Shown here piece by piece: positions 23,000-34,499 of a DNA stretch of 64,000 nucleotides. The position numbers were made by a program, and so were the translations under genes. The notes below the pieces were generated by a model, which saw only the letters and a program-made list of their open reading frames with translations, did not search any database and had not been told where the DNA came from. Source of the stretch: Carnegiea gigantea. Taxonomy: Eukaryota > Streptophyta > Magnoliopsida > Caryophyllales > Cactaceae. The stretch spans positions 62,001-126,000 of the forward strand of contig JAKOGI010000564.1 of NCBI GenBank assembly GCA_029747015.1. The letters run 5' to 3'. Each line of letters opens with the position of its first letter. Positions within the stretch are counted from its first letter, which is position 1.

Positions 23000-24330
23000 T
23001 CCTATTTTTTCAGTTATTAGCATAATGTTCCACTTCTCTGTATGCCCAGTATTTGCAGTTGTTTTTCTCTATAGGACAATAAGCTACTTTCCTAAAAAAA
23101 TATTTGTTTTTTAGGACTTGGTTTGCTATAATATTTTCTTCTATATTTCTCCTCTCTTTGCTTGTTAAAGCTCTTTTTCTTATAAAATTTTCTTTTTCTT
23201 CTTCTTTTCGGTTCTTTTCCCCATTGGTGAGGAGAATCCCGCCAAGTTAGAAATTGCTTCTTAATTTTCTCTTACTTTGGGAGATCAAGACATTGATCAT
23301 GGAGCCATTTTCTTAAATAAGAGGTTCTTGAATCAAGGGTATCAATGACATCCCCTCTATCAAGCTATACAATGTATTTTTCATTAATTATGAAATTTAT
23401 ATGATATGGCAATTTATCATAGAACATACCAAGATTAGTTTTATTATGGCCAGTTTTGTAATAATATTGACTAAATTCAACAATATAATTCTCCAGATAT
23501 CTCATATCCTATAATATTATGCTGTTAATCTTTCTTTGTTATTCTCTAACTTTTTTTTTAGAATCAAGTTTAGCTCCGATGAATTCAGTTTTAATTTTCT
23601 TGCATAAATTTTTGAACATTGCAGTAGTGTTTTCGTAATTCTTAATGTACTTTTACCGTCTTTATTTAATTAATCACACTAGTCAACCACAGTGCCGGAA
23701 AAACTATGTTCGATATAGTTTAAGAAATTTGCTACAGTTCATGTAGTATTTAGGTTTAAGGCGTACTATTCATGCCTCTTTTGTAATGCTTAAATATTTA
23801 TTATCTATTACGAGCTTCATTGATATTTAAAATATATCCAGTTTGACTAATTGGGGTAAGACCGATTTCTTCATAAGTGGCGGTTTTCCTTGGGATAAAA
23901 CCAAATGAAAATTAATTGTACATCCTACCAGAACATACCTGGGCCTCATAAAATGGGTATTTCTTCTAGGTGGTTCAACAAATTCTACACGTTTAGGAAC
24001 TGCATTGTTAACTAAATTGGACACAATTTTATCTATGTTAAGTTCTTCTCCAATCTTATTAATTTCGTCCTCTAATTTATTTTGCCATATTTTTTATTCA
24101 ATTTCTTTCTAATTTCTTCTAAAGGTACCACATTGGGTTCTTCTAGTTTAATTAGGTTTATCTGCTGATGTATTTCTTGTTCTAATTGGACATTATTAGT
24201 CTCTTCACTATCATTAGATAAAAAGTCTTGTTTATCTACTATTGCACCCATAAGTGTTTTCAATTCTTACGCATTTTGTTCTTTGTCAAACATAATCTGT
24301 AGTTCTTGAAGATTATACTGCCTATACTCC
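23000..24330 (-). pseudogene. EPRV coat-protein-like region with damaged zinc finger
   Basis: The minus strand begins near 24330 with QYNLQELQIMFDKEQNA, a coiled-coil-like stretch (LEQEIHQQINLIKLEEP at 24072-24263) and a basic, well-read piece (RRNTHFMRPRYVLVG, 23827-24024). A capsid-like stretch (YYYKTGHNKTNLGMFYDKLP) lies near 23400-23470. A Lys/Arg-rich stretch at 23180-23220 precedes the zinc finger at about 23010-23060, which reads CKYWAYREVEHYANN then a stop. Two expected Cys are Tyr and the last is TGA. An acidic segment follows. Numerous stops. Confidence 0.65.
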
Positions 24331-24750
24331 ATTCTCTTCTTCCTTTTCTGCCTTTTTAATTGATTTTTTGCCTGATTTTTCTCCTACTTCTTTTTAGATT
24401 TTTATATCATGCAAAGGGAAAGGATTTTTATTTTTTGGATTTTGGAAAGGATATTTATGCTGAAATAGAATACTAACACTTAAAGTCGATTTTTTTACTG
24501 TGTCTGATTTTATTGACTAACGAAAGATGGATTGCAGATAATTGTTTTTTTAAGCTCTTTGACTTCAGTCTTAATTTTTGCTGATTCAGCTTTTAGCTCT
24601 AAAACTATATCAGTGATTCCTTCTAGTGAATAAACAATATGTGAATAATTGGGAGCAGGGCAATTAAGGGATAATTCAGGCATGAAGTACAGTGAATTAG
24701 CTTAATTAACTACTAAATAGGATTGATTATGTTAATTACTTTGGTCACGT

Positions 24751-24763
24751 GACTCTAATACCA
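24751..24763 (-). other. EPRV tRNA-Met primer binding site
   Basis: On the minus strand TGGTATTAGAGTC, two transitions away from the caulimovirid site TGGTATCAGAGCC (known consensus). By convention this is position 1 of a caulimovirid genome, and all EPRV coding blocks follow it in the minus direction. Confidence 0.75.
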
Positions 24764-26153
24764 TTTGAAAGAGGGCTTCAACTAATACCTATAAGCAGAA
24801 AACCACATGCACAAATTTAAAATTTTCAAAAGTAAGCTTTTAAGGATTGAGATTAAAAATAAAAATTTTAAAAAGTTAGGCTGTTTTTTGCAATTTAAAA
24901 AGTCAAGTTTGGTCACTTTTAGTTCTAAAAAATATTTGCCCAAACTTAGATGGATCTCAAAATATTTACCCAAAATTGTGGGGTCAGAAAAATAGTAGCC
25001 CATACCTCGATAGACCGTGATGTAATTTACCTCATATCTCTCTGTGGTTAGAGTTTTAGTTTTAATTGTATTTCTGGAAGAGTCTACTAAAATCATTATA
25101 TAATTTGTGCACAAAGAGAAACACACAATAATTTTGAACTGAAGTAATGTTTGAGAGAAACGTGTAGACTAAAATTGTTGGTTTCTATTTTTTATTAATC
25201 TCACTTCGACAAAGTTAATAGGCTTTGCAGATTTGAAAGGAGACCAAGAGCAATGCATGATAATTTTTTTTGAATCAGCTGCTTCGTATTGTCTCCTTAT
25301 ATTTTAATACTACTCAACTACAACTCAAATTCTCTAATGTACCTACTACACCAATCTACACCTCTAAGAATGAGCATCTGAAGTTAGCCAAGTGCAAAGG
25401 AAAGAGCAAGAGGAACACTGATGATAATGGATGCATGCACATGATCCTTTTAATTGGATGCGACACCAATCAAAATTGTATTAACTATTTGGACGCAAGC
25501 CTCAAGAAGACCAATTGTTGATGACAATGATGTTCTCGATCTTATAAATGCTTCAAGGCTCATATTTAATAAGGGAGAATGCCTATATTAGATGCAGTTT
25601 TCAACCTTGGAAATGAAATAATTTCACAATGTGATGTCACAACTTGATGAACTCACCTATTTGTATTTTTTATGGTTAAGAAAGAAGAACTCGCCAATTT
25701 TTATGTTATATGTTATGGAATGGAAGGTGCTGATATTTTTTTTTCTCCAGTTGTTTCTTTATCAGTTCATACCTTGGCCTATATTTTTATGGTATTTTTT
25801 GCATACTGATGTTGTTTTTACTGTTTGTGACTGTTTCTCCCTCTGTTCTGCGAGTATATGTTTTGCATTCATTACCTTTTGGCACGATCAATCCAAAAAA
25901 GAAGGAAAGGTGGTTGCCAACATTAGCAAGTGGGAAGGTTCGATGGTAACGGATTTTTTTCTTCAAACTTGTTTTTAGCTACCTTGATTTGGCTTCACAT
26001 GTACTTCTGACCTTTAGAAAGGAAAAAAAATTTCAAGCCTTTAGCTTGTGTTGGATTCACTTGCTCTGTCTAATTGTAAATAGCTAGCCTTTCTTTTTCA
26101 AAAAAATTATAATTAGTTGTGTATTTCGTTCATTATTCATTGGTACTTTAGGA
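24764..26153. other. Spacer, no gene recognised
   Basis: AT-rich. Near 24920-25010 the words AAATATTTGCCCAAACTTA and AAATATTTACCCAAAATTG form two imperfect direct repeats. Short open stretches at 25270-25521 (83 residues, some Lys-rich) and 25631-25978 (hydrophobic) show no known motif and are probably chance or very old gene remains. Confidence 0.4.
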
Positions 26154-26606
26154 TAGGGGTGCGCAACGAGTCAAGTACTGATCGGGTCAAGCAAACCGAA
26201 AGCAAACCGACCTGTCTAAAATATGGTCAATAAAGTGTTTATTCAATGATGGACCAGGTCAATAGGGCCGACCCATTAACGCATATTAACCGGTTAGGTC
26301 AGGTTGACCCATTAACGGCTTGCTTAATGACCCTACTTGCCATACTAATTTACATGCTACAACTTGTTAAGCTTTATACCAAAGCTTTATGCATAATGAT
26401 ACTTACTGTACAAAGTTTTTTTGTGCAAATTTATTTCATTTTAAAATAGGTCAAGAGCATGTAGTCCATTGGCCAACTCGACCCGACCCATTTATTTAGA
26501 TAAATGCCCAGTTGACCCGAATCATTAACGGTCTGGCTATGACTCAACCCAATCCACTTTATAAATGGGTCAACCATAATCCAACCCGATCCATTGCCCA
26601 ACCCTA
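26154..26606. mobile_element. hAT-like MITE
   Basis: 453 bp. The left end TAGGGGTGCGCAACG and the right end (reverse complement TAGGGTTGGGCAATG) form imperfect terminal inverted repeats. Flanks CTTTAGGA (26146-26153) and ATTTAGTA (26607-26614) agree at 6 of 8 positions, as expected of an aged 8-bp hAT TSD. The inside is full of GACCCGAC/GGGTTGACC words and has no transposase. Confidence 0.75.
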
Positions 26607-27068
26607 ATTTAGTATATTGCTTACAACATTCTTTTTTATATCTTATCGGAGAGAATTCTTTGAAAGCCTTTTCTAGCAATGCTTACATATGTTTTAATAG
26701 AAACAAGATGGTGAACATTCGTTAATGATTCATTAATTCTCTAAAATGGGGAAAAATACACTTTGCAAAATGGCCACAACACATGAAAATTATATTTGTA
26801 TTAGTGTAATTACTACATCTTCGAGTAATAAAGCACCTTGTTTATTGAAAATGCGAATAAAACATCTTATTTCTTTTATAAGTCTTTCTATTATGGTGTA
26901 CATATATGTTATAAAAATGCGCAACTTGTTTCACAAAAGAACATTTTTGGTGCTCAATTCTCCAATTGGAGGTAATCCATCAATTATCCTTTTGTGTCTT
27001 TACCTAAGTCCTGCCCATAGCTTTTTTTTTTTTAATGCATTCACTGTCCTATCTACCAAACCCCTAAA
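26607..27068. other. Spacer
   Basis: AT-rich; a weak open stretch at 26746-27084 has no recognised motif. The final GAAAT (27069-27073) is the TSD of element D. Confidence 0.4.
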
Positions 27069-27073
27069 GAAAT

Positions 27074-28174
27074 TGTCGACTTGATTTGGCTAGTTAAATC
27101 ACCCCAGATAGAGGATAAATAGGGTGATGATCAAAGTCATAAAATAATCAAAATAGAAATGCGAAAAAATAAATGTGGACAAAACACGCAATTTATAGAG
27201 GTTCGATCACACCTACTCCTCTACCCATGGGCGGCCATCACTGATAGAATTTTAAGCCTTTTTCTTTTATTAGGTCGGTCAATTACACATGATTCACTAA
27301 TTGTGCAACCTATGAATTAACCTTACAACTTCAGTGTCCTAACATATGTGTTGCTCCTCAGCAATACTTGGGTAATTGACCCTTTGACTAATCAACCCAA
27401 CCCAATACAAAGAGTTACAATAACCACTTGATCAATAACAATAAAACTCTCAATAGATAATATTACATGAACTAGCACGTGGGAATAAGATATGGGTATG
27501 TGAATGATCTTCCAATATAAGCTCTTGTGTTTTTCTCTTGTGTCATCTTCGACTGCAAATGTCTCCCTATTTATAGCTAATAATATTGGAGAGATTGGGA
27601 GGTCATTGAGGAAAGTGACCCTTGTATTTGAAAAAGGAAAGCTGATCTTCAATATGATTTCAAGGCGTTGAGATACAGCTTTCAAGCCCTTGAATTCCTG
27701 TAGTTTGCTTAATGATTATATGCTTGATTTGCAATTGCTACCTGCTTGATTTTAGACTGAAGACCTTGTTGATCATGTTATCTAGTAGCTGATTTGAGCA
27801 ATCAACAATCTTCAAACTATGATCTCAAAAGATATTAACAAATTTTAGGCAAATCTTGACTATTTCAAAAGTATTGGCATGGAGAGAATCATAATCTTAT
27901 AATCAAATTTGAATCACCAAATACAATATCATAAAGATCATATATTCAAATTTGAATGCTAAATCATCTCAAGATACAGTGGCAACTTATATGAAATCAA
28001 TTAAGCAATATGTACTAGCATGTCAATATCCGCTTAGAATTATAATATATTTAAACAATATAAATATTAAGATAATTCAAATATAACATGATGGACATAT
28101 CAATTGATTAATCTCTTTTTGTATTTAATCAAAACATATTAATAAATAAATTGTGAGCTTAAAGAAAGCTAACG
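27074..28174 (-). repeat. Element D 3' LTR
   Basis: 1101 bp; begins on the plus strand as TGTCGACTTGATTTGG and ends GCTAACG. Paired with 29928-30980. Both copies share GATGATCAAAGTCA, GTGGACAAAACACGC and TTATAGAGGTTCG, plus a long AT-rich end; open stretches inside (27392-27685; 30326-30565) are not genes. Confidence 0.9.
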
Positions 28175-28187
28175 ATCTCTCCATTTT
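28175..28187 (-). other. Element D polypurine tract
   Basis: AAAATGGAGAGAT on the minus strand, immediately before the 3' LTR. Confidence 0.75.
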
Positions 28188-28990
28188 GATGAAAAACAAA
28201 ATCCAATAAAATAACATATCCATACAATTGTGAATGACACACCATGACAATTTAACAAATACTTCTCTTCCTTTCTGTATTTAATTAAAAACGTAGCATA
28301 AGTAGAAAGGAAAAATCAAAGCGTGTAGAAAATTATGGCAAACACATATAGGTGCCCCTCAACAAATCAATGACATATAAAGATGCTCCCCTGCAATCTA
28401 TGACACACATATAAATAATATAAGGGATTAAACATTAATCTTTTGATCAAATCACACATCTTAACATCCATGCATTGACTTGATATTCTCATGAGCATTG
28501 TAAGGGGTCAACATATTAATATAACAATTCTACCCCTTCAAGAATAAATCAAGGTTATTGAAAAATCATCAAGTGATATAATATTTCCCTCGTACAAACA
28601 AGCAATATCATTTATGCAAGTATTAGGGAGCATAATAATTATGAACAAGAGCATTGAGATCATATGTGCATGATCACTTGTCATAATATCATAAAATATG
28701 AGGAAATATTAATCATGATCACCTTCTAAAGATAATAACGCAAATTAAAATTCAAAAATTTGAAAATCAAAAATTCTCAAATAGGATGTAGATCATGCAA
28801 GATAATAGTACCTTTCTTTTTCTTAGAATTAAATATTACCACTATTCAAGATGTTGACATAAAAATTCAAGCCCTTGAGTTTTAATTATTTACATGCATT
28901 TACATCCCACCTTTTGCATAATTTTCAAGGTCTTAGACTGTATTTTAAGGCCTTGAAGTTTAGGCAAATTACCTTATTTTAACATTAGGC
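28188..28990 (-). other. Element D 3' noncoding region
   Basis: AT-rich, no reading frame. Contains repeated ATAATATC/CATGATC words only. Confidence 0.5.
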
Positions 28991-29870
28991 AAACCATAAC
29001 TTACCATATCCCAGTGTGAACCTTCAATTTTTTCTTTTCCACTTGAATTTTCAGGAGGATTAAATGCTTTTAGAAATTTATTATAAGTACCCAAATGAGG
29101 AATCAAGAACTTCTCACAAACATGTGCATTCTTTGTTAATTTCTTAAAAAATGAAGCTCTTCGATCAAATCTTGATGTCCTTTTGTTCTTGGCACATTTT
29201 CTTGATTTAACACCACAATCAAGAAATTTTGAAAGTCGAAAATTTGGTATGGTATTTAAATCATGAAAAATATGACAAATTGGTCATAAACCGTAGTTTG
29301 AAAATTCAAGCATGGATTTTACCTCATACTTACCACTTTGAAGAATAGATGAATAACAAGAATCTTTATTTTTCTCACTAATTTCAAGCAACTCCTCAAT
29401 TCGGGCATGCTTGACATCATTATGTATAAGGCCTTGAATTGGATCACCACTTTTATATTCTTGCTCTTCATGTAGTTAATGATCATCTACTTACTTAACA
29501 TGTCCATCTATGATTATTTCATCATGTGTCACAAATCCGCTTAACACCACATTTTGATTAGTACTATACAAATAATAAAGAGTCTCCCACATCTCCTTGG
29601 CACTATCACAATGTAAGATAAACTCATAAATATCAATAGTAAGAGCACAATATAAAATATTTAGGGCTTTGAAAGTTTTGGATATTTGCTTGTAATCATC
29701 TTCAGTATATTCATCTTCCGATTTATCAATAACTATTAGACCTTTGATTATAATCTCTCAACGATTGAGATCCTTGTGTTTGATATAAAATTCTATTATT
29801 TCCTGTCACAAAAAATAACTAGTACTTTTAAAAACAGAAGGCAATTAGAGTTAAAATCATAACTAGCCAT
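28991..29870 (-). pseudogene. Element D gag remnant
   Basis: A possible start (MASYDFNS) lies at 29870 on the minus strand, 40 bases after the PBS. Downstream, between stops, the readable stretch ARIEELLEISEKNKDSCYSS near 29370-29440 is followed by a basic stretch (SRKCAKNKRTSRFDRRAS) near 29150-29220 and FEKFL-type words. This order (coiled coil, then basic region) suits the C-terminal half of a Gag protein, but no intact zinc knuckle is seen. The frame is broken many times. Confidence 0.45.
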
Positions 29871-29910
29871 GAGATTGAATTATTAGAAGGTAAAGTCTTA
29901 AAAAAAAGTA

Positions 29911-29925
29911 CTAGCTCTAATACCA
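29911..29925 (-). other. Element D primer binding site (tRNA-Met type)
   Basis: TGGTATTAGAGCTAG on the minus strand, two bases after the LTR end CCAACA; it differs at one position from TGGTATCAGAGC. Confidence 0.85.
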
Positions 29926-29927
29926 AT

Positions 29928-30980
29928 TGTTGGCCCAATTTAGCAAGTTAAATCATCCTAGAGGGGGATGAATAGGGTGATGATCAAAGTCACAAAATAA
30001 CTGAAATAAAAATGTGAAAAAATATATGTGGACAAAACACGCTATTTATAGAGGTTCGGCCATGCCTAGTCATGTACCCATAGGCACCCTTCGCTGATGG
30101 AATTTTGAACCTTTTTCTTTTATAGGTTGGTCAATTAAACACGATTCACTAATCGTATAACCTACAAGTTGGCCCTGCAACTTTAGGTGCCCCAATGTGC
30201 ACGTTGGTCCTCAACCATACTTGGATAATCGGCCCACCAATTAATCAACCTAACCCAACACAAAAACGTACGATAACCACTTGATCAATAGCAATACAAC
30301 TCTCAATAGATAATAATTAAATGAACTAGCATGAGGGAGTAAGATATCGGTAAGTGAATGATCTTCCAATATGAGCTCTTGTGTTTTCTCTTGTGTCATC
30401 TTCACATGCAAATACCTCCCTACTTATAGCCAATGATGTTGCAAAGATTGGGAGGTCATTGAGGAAAGTGTCCCTTGCATTTGGAAAAGGAAAGCTGATC
30501 TTCAATCCGATTTCAAGGCCTTGTAATGCAGCTTTCAAGCCCTTGAACTCCTGTTGTTTGCTCAACGATTATATGCTTGATTTCCAATGGTTACCTGCTT
30601 GATTTTAGGCTGAAGATCTATTGATCATGTTATCTAGTAGCTGATTTGAGCAATCAATAATCTTCAAACTATGATCTCAAAAGATATTAGCAAATTTAGG
30701 CAAATCTTGACTATTTCAAAAGTATTAGTATGTAGGGAATTGTAATCTCATACTCAAATTTAATCACCAAATATAATATCATAAATATCACAAATTGAAA
30801 TTTGAGTACTAAATTATCTTAAGATACTGTGGCAAGTTATACCAAATCAATTAAGCAATATGTACTAGCATGCCAATATCCACTTAGAATCATAACATGT
30901 TTAGACAATGTTAATAATCTCTTTTTGTCTTTCATTGAAACATGTTAATAAACATATTGTGATCTTCAAGAAGGCTAACA
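29928..30980 (-). repeat. Element D 5' LTR
   Basis: 1053 bp; on the plus strand from TGTTGGCCCAATTTAGC to GGCTAACA. Paired with 27074-28174, with frequent differences and indels. Confidence 0.9.
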
Positions 30981-30985
30981 GAAAT

Positions 30986-31485
30986 AAACAAAGAAAAAAA
31001 CAAATTAATTTCTAGTCGATCACCCACGAACTTCATGCTAACCGGCCTCCTTTCAAAAAAGTAATGGCAATTATCTTTCCATATTCTCATCACCCATAAT
31101 AGTTTTCTAATGAACCAAAGATTTTCGATGCCTCCATCAAGGTGTAGAAAAATAAAAAATGTCCCCTGCACTCTCCATCTTTGTCACAAAACCCCCAATA
31201 GGCAAAGATAACGAGAACGCCTATTCTTTTCTCTCATTAAGAACTTTATTTTGATACTTGCATTGTACTCTCCCTATTTGTCAACAATAATGTGGTCTTG
31301 ACTAAAAAAATATCAATCGGGGAGCTTTGTAAGTCAATGTGTTATCCAAGCTAGAGACTAATGTAAAGTTTATGTGAAGTCATTTTTTTTTAGGTTATTT
31401 CTATTTCTTTATTTTGTCTAACTATGTATTTTGATTACCTTTTCTTATCAGACACATGTGCAGGCATAATAAAATTAATAATATG
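30986..31485. other. Spacer with second copy of the dispersed repeat
   Basis: 31245-31450 resembles 17345-17570. The part 30932-31171 is open on the minus strand (79 residues, with FIRKLLWVMRIWKDN), but most of it is spacer, it runs into element D's LTR and has no recognised motif. Confidence 0.4.
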
Positions 31486-32090
31486 TGTCATGCTAGAAGA
31501 TAAATATAAATTGATTATCTTAGATCATTCCATTTAATTAATTAAATTTATTTAAATGAATTGGGCCAAATCGACTTTCAAATCACAGCCCAAATTAATT
31601 ACCAAGTCAAGGGCCTAAGAAAATAACCAAGTCGTAAACGTTAGTAGGGGGAGAGGATTCTTTCCATATAAATAGAACATTACTCCCTTATATTCAAGCT
31701 ATGGAATAATTCATTTACTCTCAAGGCATTCCAAAGACTTAAACTCTCAAGCAATGTTTCTCTAGAAGGAGACAACAAGCACTACAAGCACGTGCTGTGT
31801 ACATTCGAGGATGAACGAAAACTTGTCTTGATTGAGACTAAGCCTTTTAGGACATCTTTCAAGATTAAATTCATTCAAGTTTATAAAGGAAGTCAAATCA
31901 TCCAACTTGATCGAGATTCAAGCCAGTCGGCTCTCTTTCAAGTACAAATTGGAGATCAAATCAGAGGAATTATTTATTTATTCATCTTGTAACAAATATA
32001 AAGATATTGTGACCATATCAAAATTAATACAAATCAAATTTGTATATATTTCTTGTCTAATTTATTTTAGGCTCGAAATTTGTGTTTATA
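31486..32090 (+). repeat. Element E 5' LTR
   Basis: Starts TGTCATGCTAGAAG and ends about GTGTTTATAA, just before the PBS-like site. A TATA box is at 31667. With no partner LTR in the window the borders are inferred and may be off by a few bases. Confidence 0.6.
31667..31674 (+). promoter_or_regulatory. Element E LTR TATA box
   Basis: TATAAATA within CCATATAAATAGAAC, about 420 bases before the LTR end. Confidence 0.6.
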
Positions 32091-32095
32091 AATTT

Positions 32096-32113
32096 TGGCA
32101 TGCCTGGTGGGAC
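32096..32113 (+). other. Element E primer-binding-site-like sequence
   Basis: TGGCATGCCTGGTGGGAC directly after the LTR end. It is the position and style of the PBS in Tat-like elements; I do not assign the tRNA. Confidence 0.55.
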
Positions 32114-32173
32114 CATCTCTGCCTCTCATCTCTTTCTTCAAGAAAACAAGTTCAATACTCCTTCAAAGAAGAC

Positions 32174-33943
32174 ATGGCCCCTAAGAACGTCACCCCTCAA
32201 CCTTCAAAGAATAAGACTTTTGAATCTGCCTCTAAAGAATCCACAAATGCATGTATTGCATCTGATAATCGAAGCACTAGCATGATGACTATGAGCATGA
32301 CGAAAGCTGTTGTCTCCATCACCCTAAAGTAATAAGTCGTGGCTCCAACATTTCAGTCATGCAAAAATCAAAACTTTGGCTCCAACTTGCCTACTAACGG
32401 AGTCAATCAAACTGCTTGTCTCCCTAATTCTGATCAAAAATCTCTTGATGTCTTCAATATAATGAAGATTCCACCCATTGATCGGATAAATTCCAAGTCT
32501 ACGCTGATCCTATCTTTTAGCATTTCAGTGAGTAGTATGATGATTATGGTAGTAACAATTCTCCATCAGCATCTCTAGGGGATTCACTTTTCTCACAAGT
32601 TAAAGTTGAATCCTCTAACACCATCGTCATGCCAGTCATGGTGATAAAGGCTGCCAACTTGGAGAAAGAATTGGAAAGCATGAAGGTTACTCTAGAAAGA
32701 CTCTCTAAGGAGAATGGAAAAAAAAAGGATGCTCAAATCAAGTTTCAAAACAAGTAGATTGCTGATCTGACAAAGAAGTTGGGGCAGCGGTTTATCTAAA
32801 GCCTTCAACAAAGGCTTAGGTGGTGGAGATTCTGATAAAGAGTCCAATCATAGTAAGGAGTCTAATGATGAACGCAAACCAAGGAGCAATTTAACCTTAA
32901 ACTCAATGTCAGTTAAGTAAATTCAAAACTTGATAGTTGATGCTGTGAAGGCTCATCTGGGAGGGGATCCTTGCAAAACTCACTTGTATAAGATACCTTA
33001 TACAAAGAGGATCAATGCACTTCATATGTCTCATGGCTATCAACCACCTAAGTTCCAACAATCTATTGGTAAGTGTAACCCCAAACAACACATCGTTTAC
33101 TTCATCAAAACCTACAATAATGCTAGCACTAAAGGAGACCAATTGGTGAAATAGTTCATATAATCCCTTGAAGGAATTGCATTTGACTGATATACAAACC
33201 TTGCTTCGGGATCCATTAATAGCTGGGGGCAAATGAAAAGTAAGTACTTGAATCGCTTTTATAACATGTGCCACATAGTCAACATAGAAAAATTGACTAT
33301 CACTATGTAACAAAATGATGAGCTGTCATTGGTTACATTAATCATTGGCGTGCTCTAGCTATGAAGTGTAAAGATCACTTGTCTGAAACCTCTATTGTCA
33401 AGATGAATGCTCCAGGGATGGATTGGGATATATTGTATGCTTTGTAAGTGAACAAACCCAAGACATTTCAAGAATTAGCAAGACGAGCTCATGACATGGA
33501 GCTTACAATTGCCTACTACAGAAGAGAGTTCAATGATGATAAATCATTGACATTGTCAAAAAATAGAAGCTCTATGTTTAGAGATCTTAAAAAGAATGAA
33601 TATTCTTATTCAGAGTATAATACACCAGAAATGCTTAATAGACTTCTCAAGAAGGGGCTTATGGAACTTCCAAAGTCAAGGGTTCCTGAAGAAATCGAAA
33701 AAGCTAATGATCCCAAATACTGCAAGTATCATAGGATCATTAGTTATCCTATAGAGAAGTGCAAGATAGTCAAGGGACAAATCCTGTAACTTGCAAAGGA
33801 AGCAAAAATCACATTAGACAAAGAAGACACCGACGAATTTGGTTTGATTGTTTGTCAAGATCATATAGCAAAATGCTTTAGAAGAAGGAAGATTCAAAAT
33901 GAGCATTTAGGGGGCAAACTCCCAAGTCACTTAAAGACTATTA
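32174..33943 (+). pseudogene. gag: Element E gag, broken
   Basis: Starts at ATG 32174 (MAPKNVTPQPSKNK). A coiled-coil stretch (LEKELESMKVTLERLSKENG) is near 32660-32720. The gag core lies at 32930-33300: LGGDPCKTHLYKIPYTKRI, then FIKTYNNASTKGD, then NLASGSINSWGQMKSKYLNR, with stops at 33151-33153 and later. 33448-33789 reads openly and carries TFQELARRAHDMELTI and DPKYCKYHRIISYPIEKCK, the C-terminal half-knuckle (C-X2-YH then C) typical of Tat-like Gag. It ends with a stop after IKGQIL-like residues and continues weakly to 33943. All pol domains are missing downstream. Confidence 0.8.
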
Positions 33944-34009
33944 AGTGAAACATTCATGAATCCTATGTCAACATACTTCCATGCCTGCAATATATATCTA
34001 AACACTTTC
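33944..34009 (+). other. Short spacer after gag
   Basis: Transition from gag into the 24-bp repeats; nothing recognised. Confidence 0.3.
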
Positions 34010-34450
34010 AAGTTATTAAGTTGAAGACTTTCAAGTTAGTCCTAAAGACTCCCAAGTTAAAGCAATTCCAACTCTTAAGTCACTGTTAAGAGTCCAAACT
34101 TTTAAACTCTCAAGTCAGCATAGAAAGTCAAGTCACTAATAGGATTCTCAAGCCATCAAAGTCATAGACTTCCAATTGATCAAAATCAAAGACCTCCAAG
34201 TCACCTAAAAACTATCAAGTTAACAAAATTACAAATCTTGAAGTGAACTCAACAACTCTCAAGTCATGAAAATTAGAGACTCCTAACTCTCCAAAATTCA
34301 AGATTCCCAAGTCTCCCAACTTAAAGACTCACAAGTCATTGAAGATAAAAGACCTTCAAGTCATCAAAATCAAAGACTCTCAATATTCAAAGTTCATAAC
34401 CCTCAAATCATCGAAGTTACTGATGCTTAAGTCATTGCGCAAACTTTTAT
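34010..34450 (+). repeat. Degenerate 24-bp tandem repeat, about 18 copies
   Basis: Successive units such as CAAGTCATGAAAATTAGAGA and CAAGTCTCCCAACTTAAAGA recur with AAGT spaced 22 to 25 bases apart. The core is CAAGTCAT, then A-rich, then GACTC. It lies in the 3' part of element E. Confidence 0.75.
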
Positions 34451-34499
34451 GTCATCTAAGCAGACTTTAAATTATCGCAAGAGTGTTATAGACTCTTAG

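Larger units (their letters stand above)
18180..24763 (-). mobile_element. Endogenous pararetrovirus (Caulimoviridae), decayed, in genome order
   Basis: Read on the minus strand, this runs from a tRNA-Met PBS (24751-24763) through coat-protein-like, movement-protein-like, protease, RT, RNase H and a last ORF, to a TATA box (18406-18415) and poly(A) signal (18239-18244). That is one linear genome of about 6.5 kb. There are no LTRs and no integrase, as expected for caulimovirids, whose integrated copies arise passively. Coat protein before movement protein resembles cavemovirus/solendovirus-type organisation (from general knowledge). Many stops and frameshifts are spread throughout, so it is a dead copy. 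The exact host/virus joints are not seen; the left end may extend a few hundred bases below 18180. Confidence 0.85.
27074..30980 (-). mobile_element. Element D: short LTR retrotransposon, probably copia-derived, pol lost
   Basis: The LTR pair 27074-28174 and 29928-30980 is flanked by the TSD GAAAT (27069-27073 and 30981-30985). The PBS (29911-29925) and polypurine tract (28175-28187) show that the element reads on the minus strand, so the right LTR is the 5' LTR. The internal region is only about 1.75 kb and holds a gag remnant with no protease, integrase, RT or RNase H motif: a large deletion or a non-autonomous derivative. The tRNA-Met PBS and LTR borders TGTTAG and CCAACA favour Ty1/copia. 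Confidence 0.9.

Noticed and set aside
17625..25010. Inverted flank repeats of the EPRV (TATGGGTAAATATTT-like words on both sides)
   Set aside because: Similarity is short and AT-rich; not enough by eye to claim terminal repeats of the insertion.
25270..25978. Possible host gene fragments
   Set aside because: No recognisable domain, no splice structure and strong AT bias; kept only as a spacer note.
32909..33313. Open frame of 134 residues on the minus strand
   Set aside because: It is the reverse complement of element E gag, which has clear gag motifs on the plus strand.
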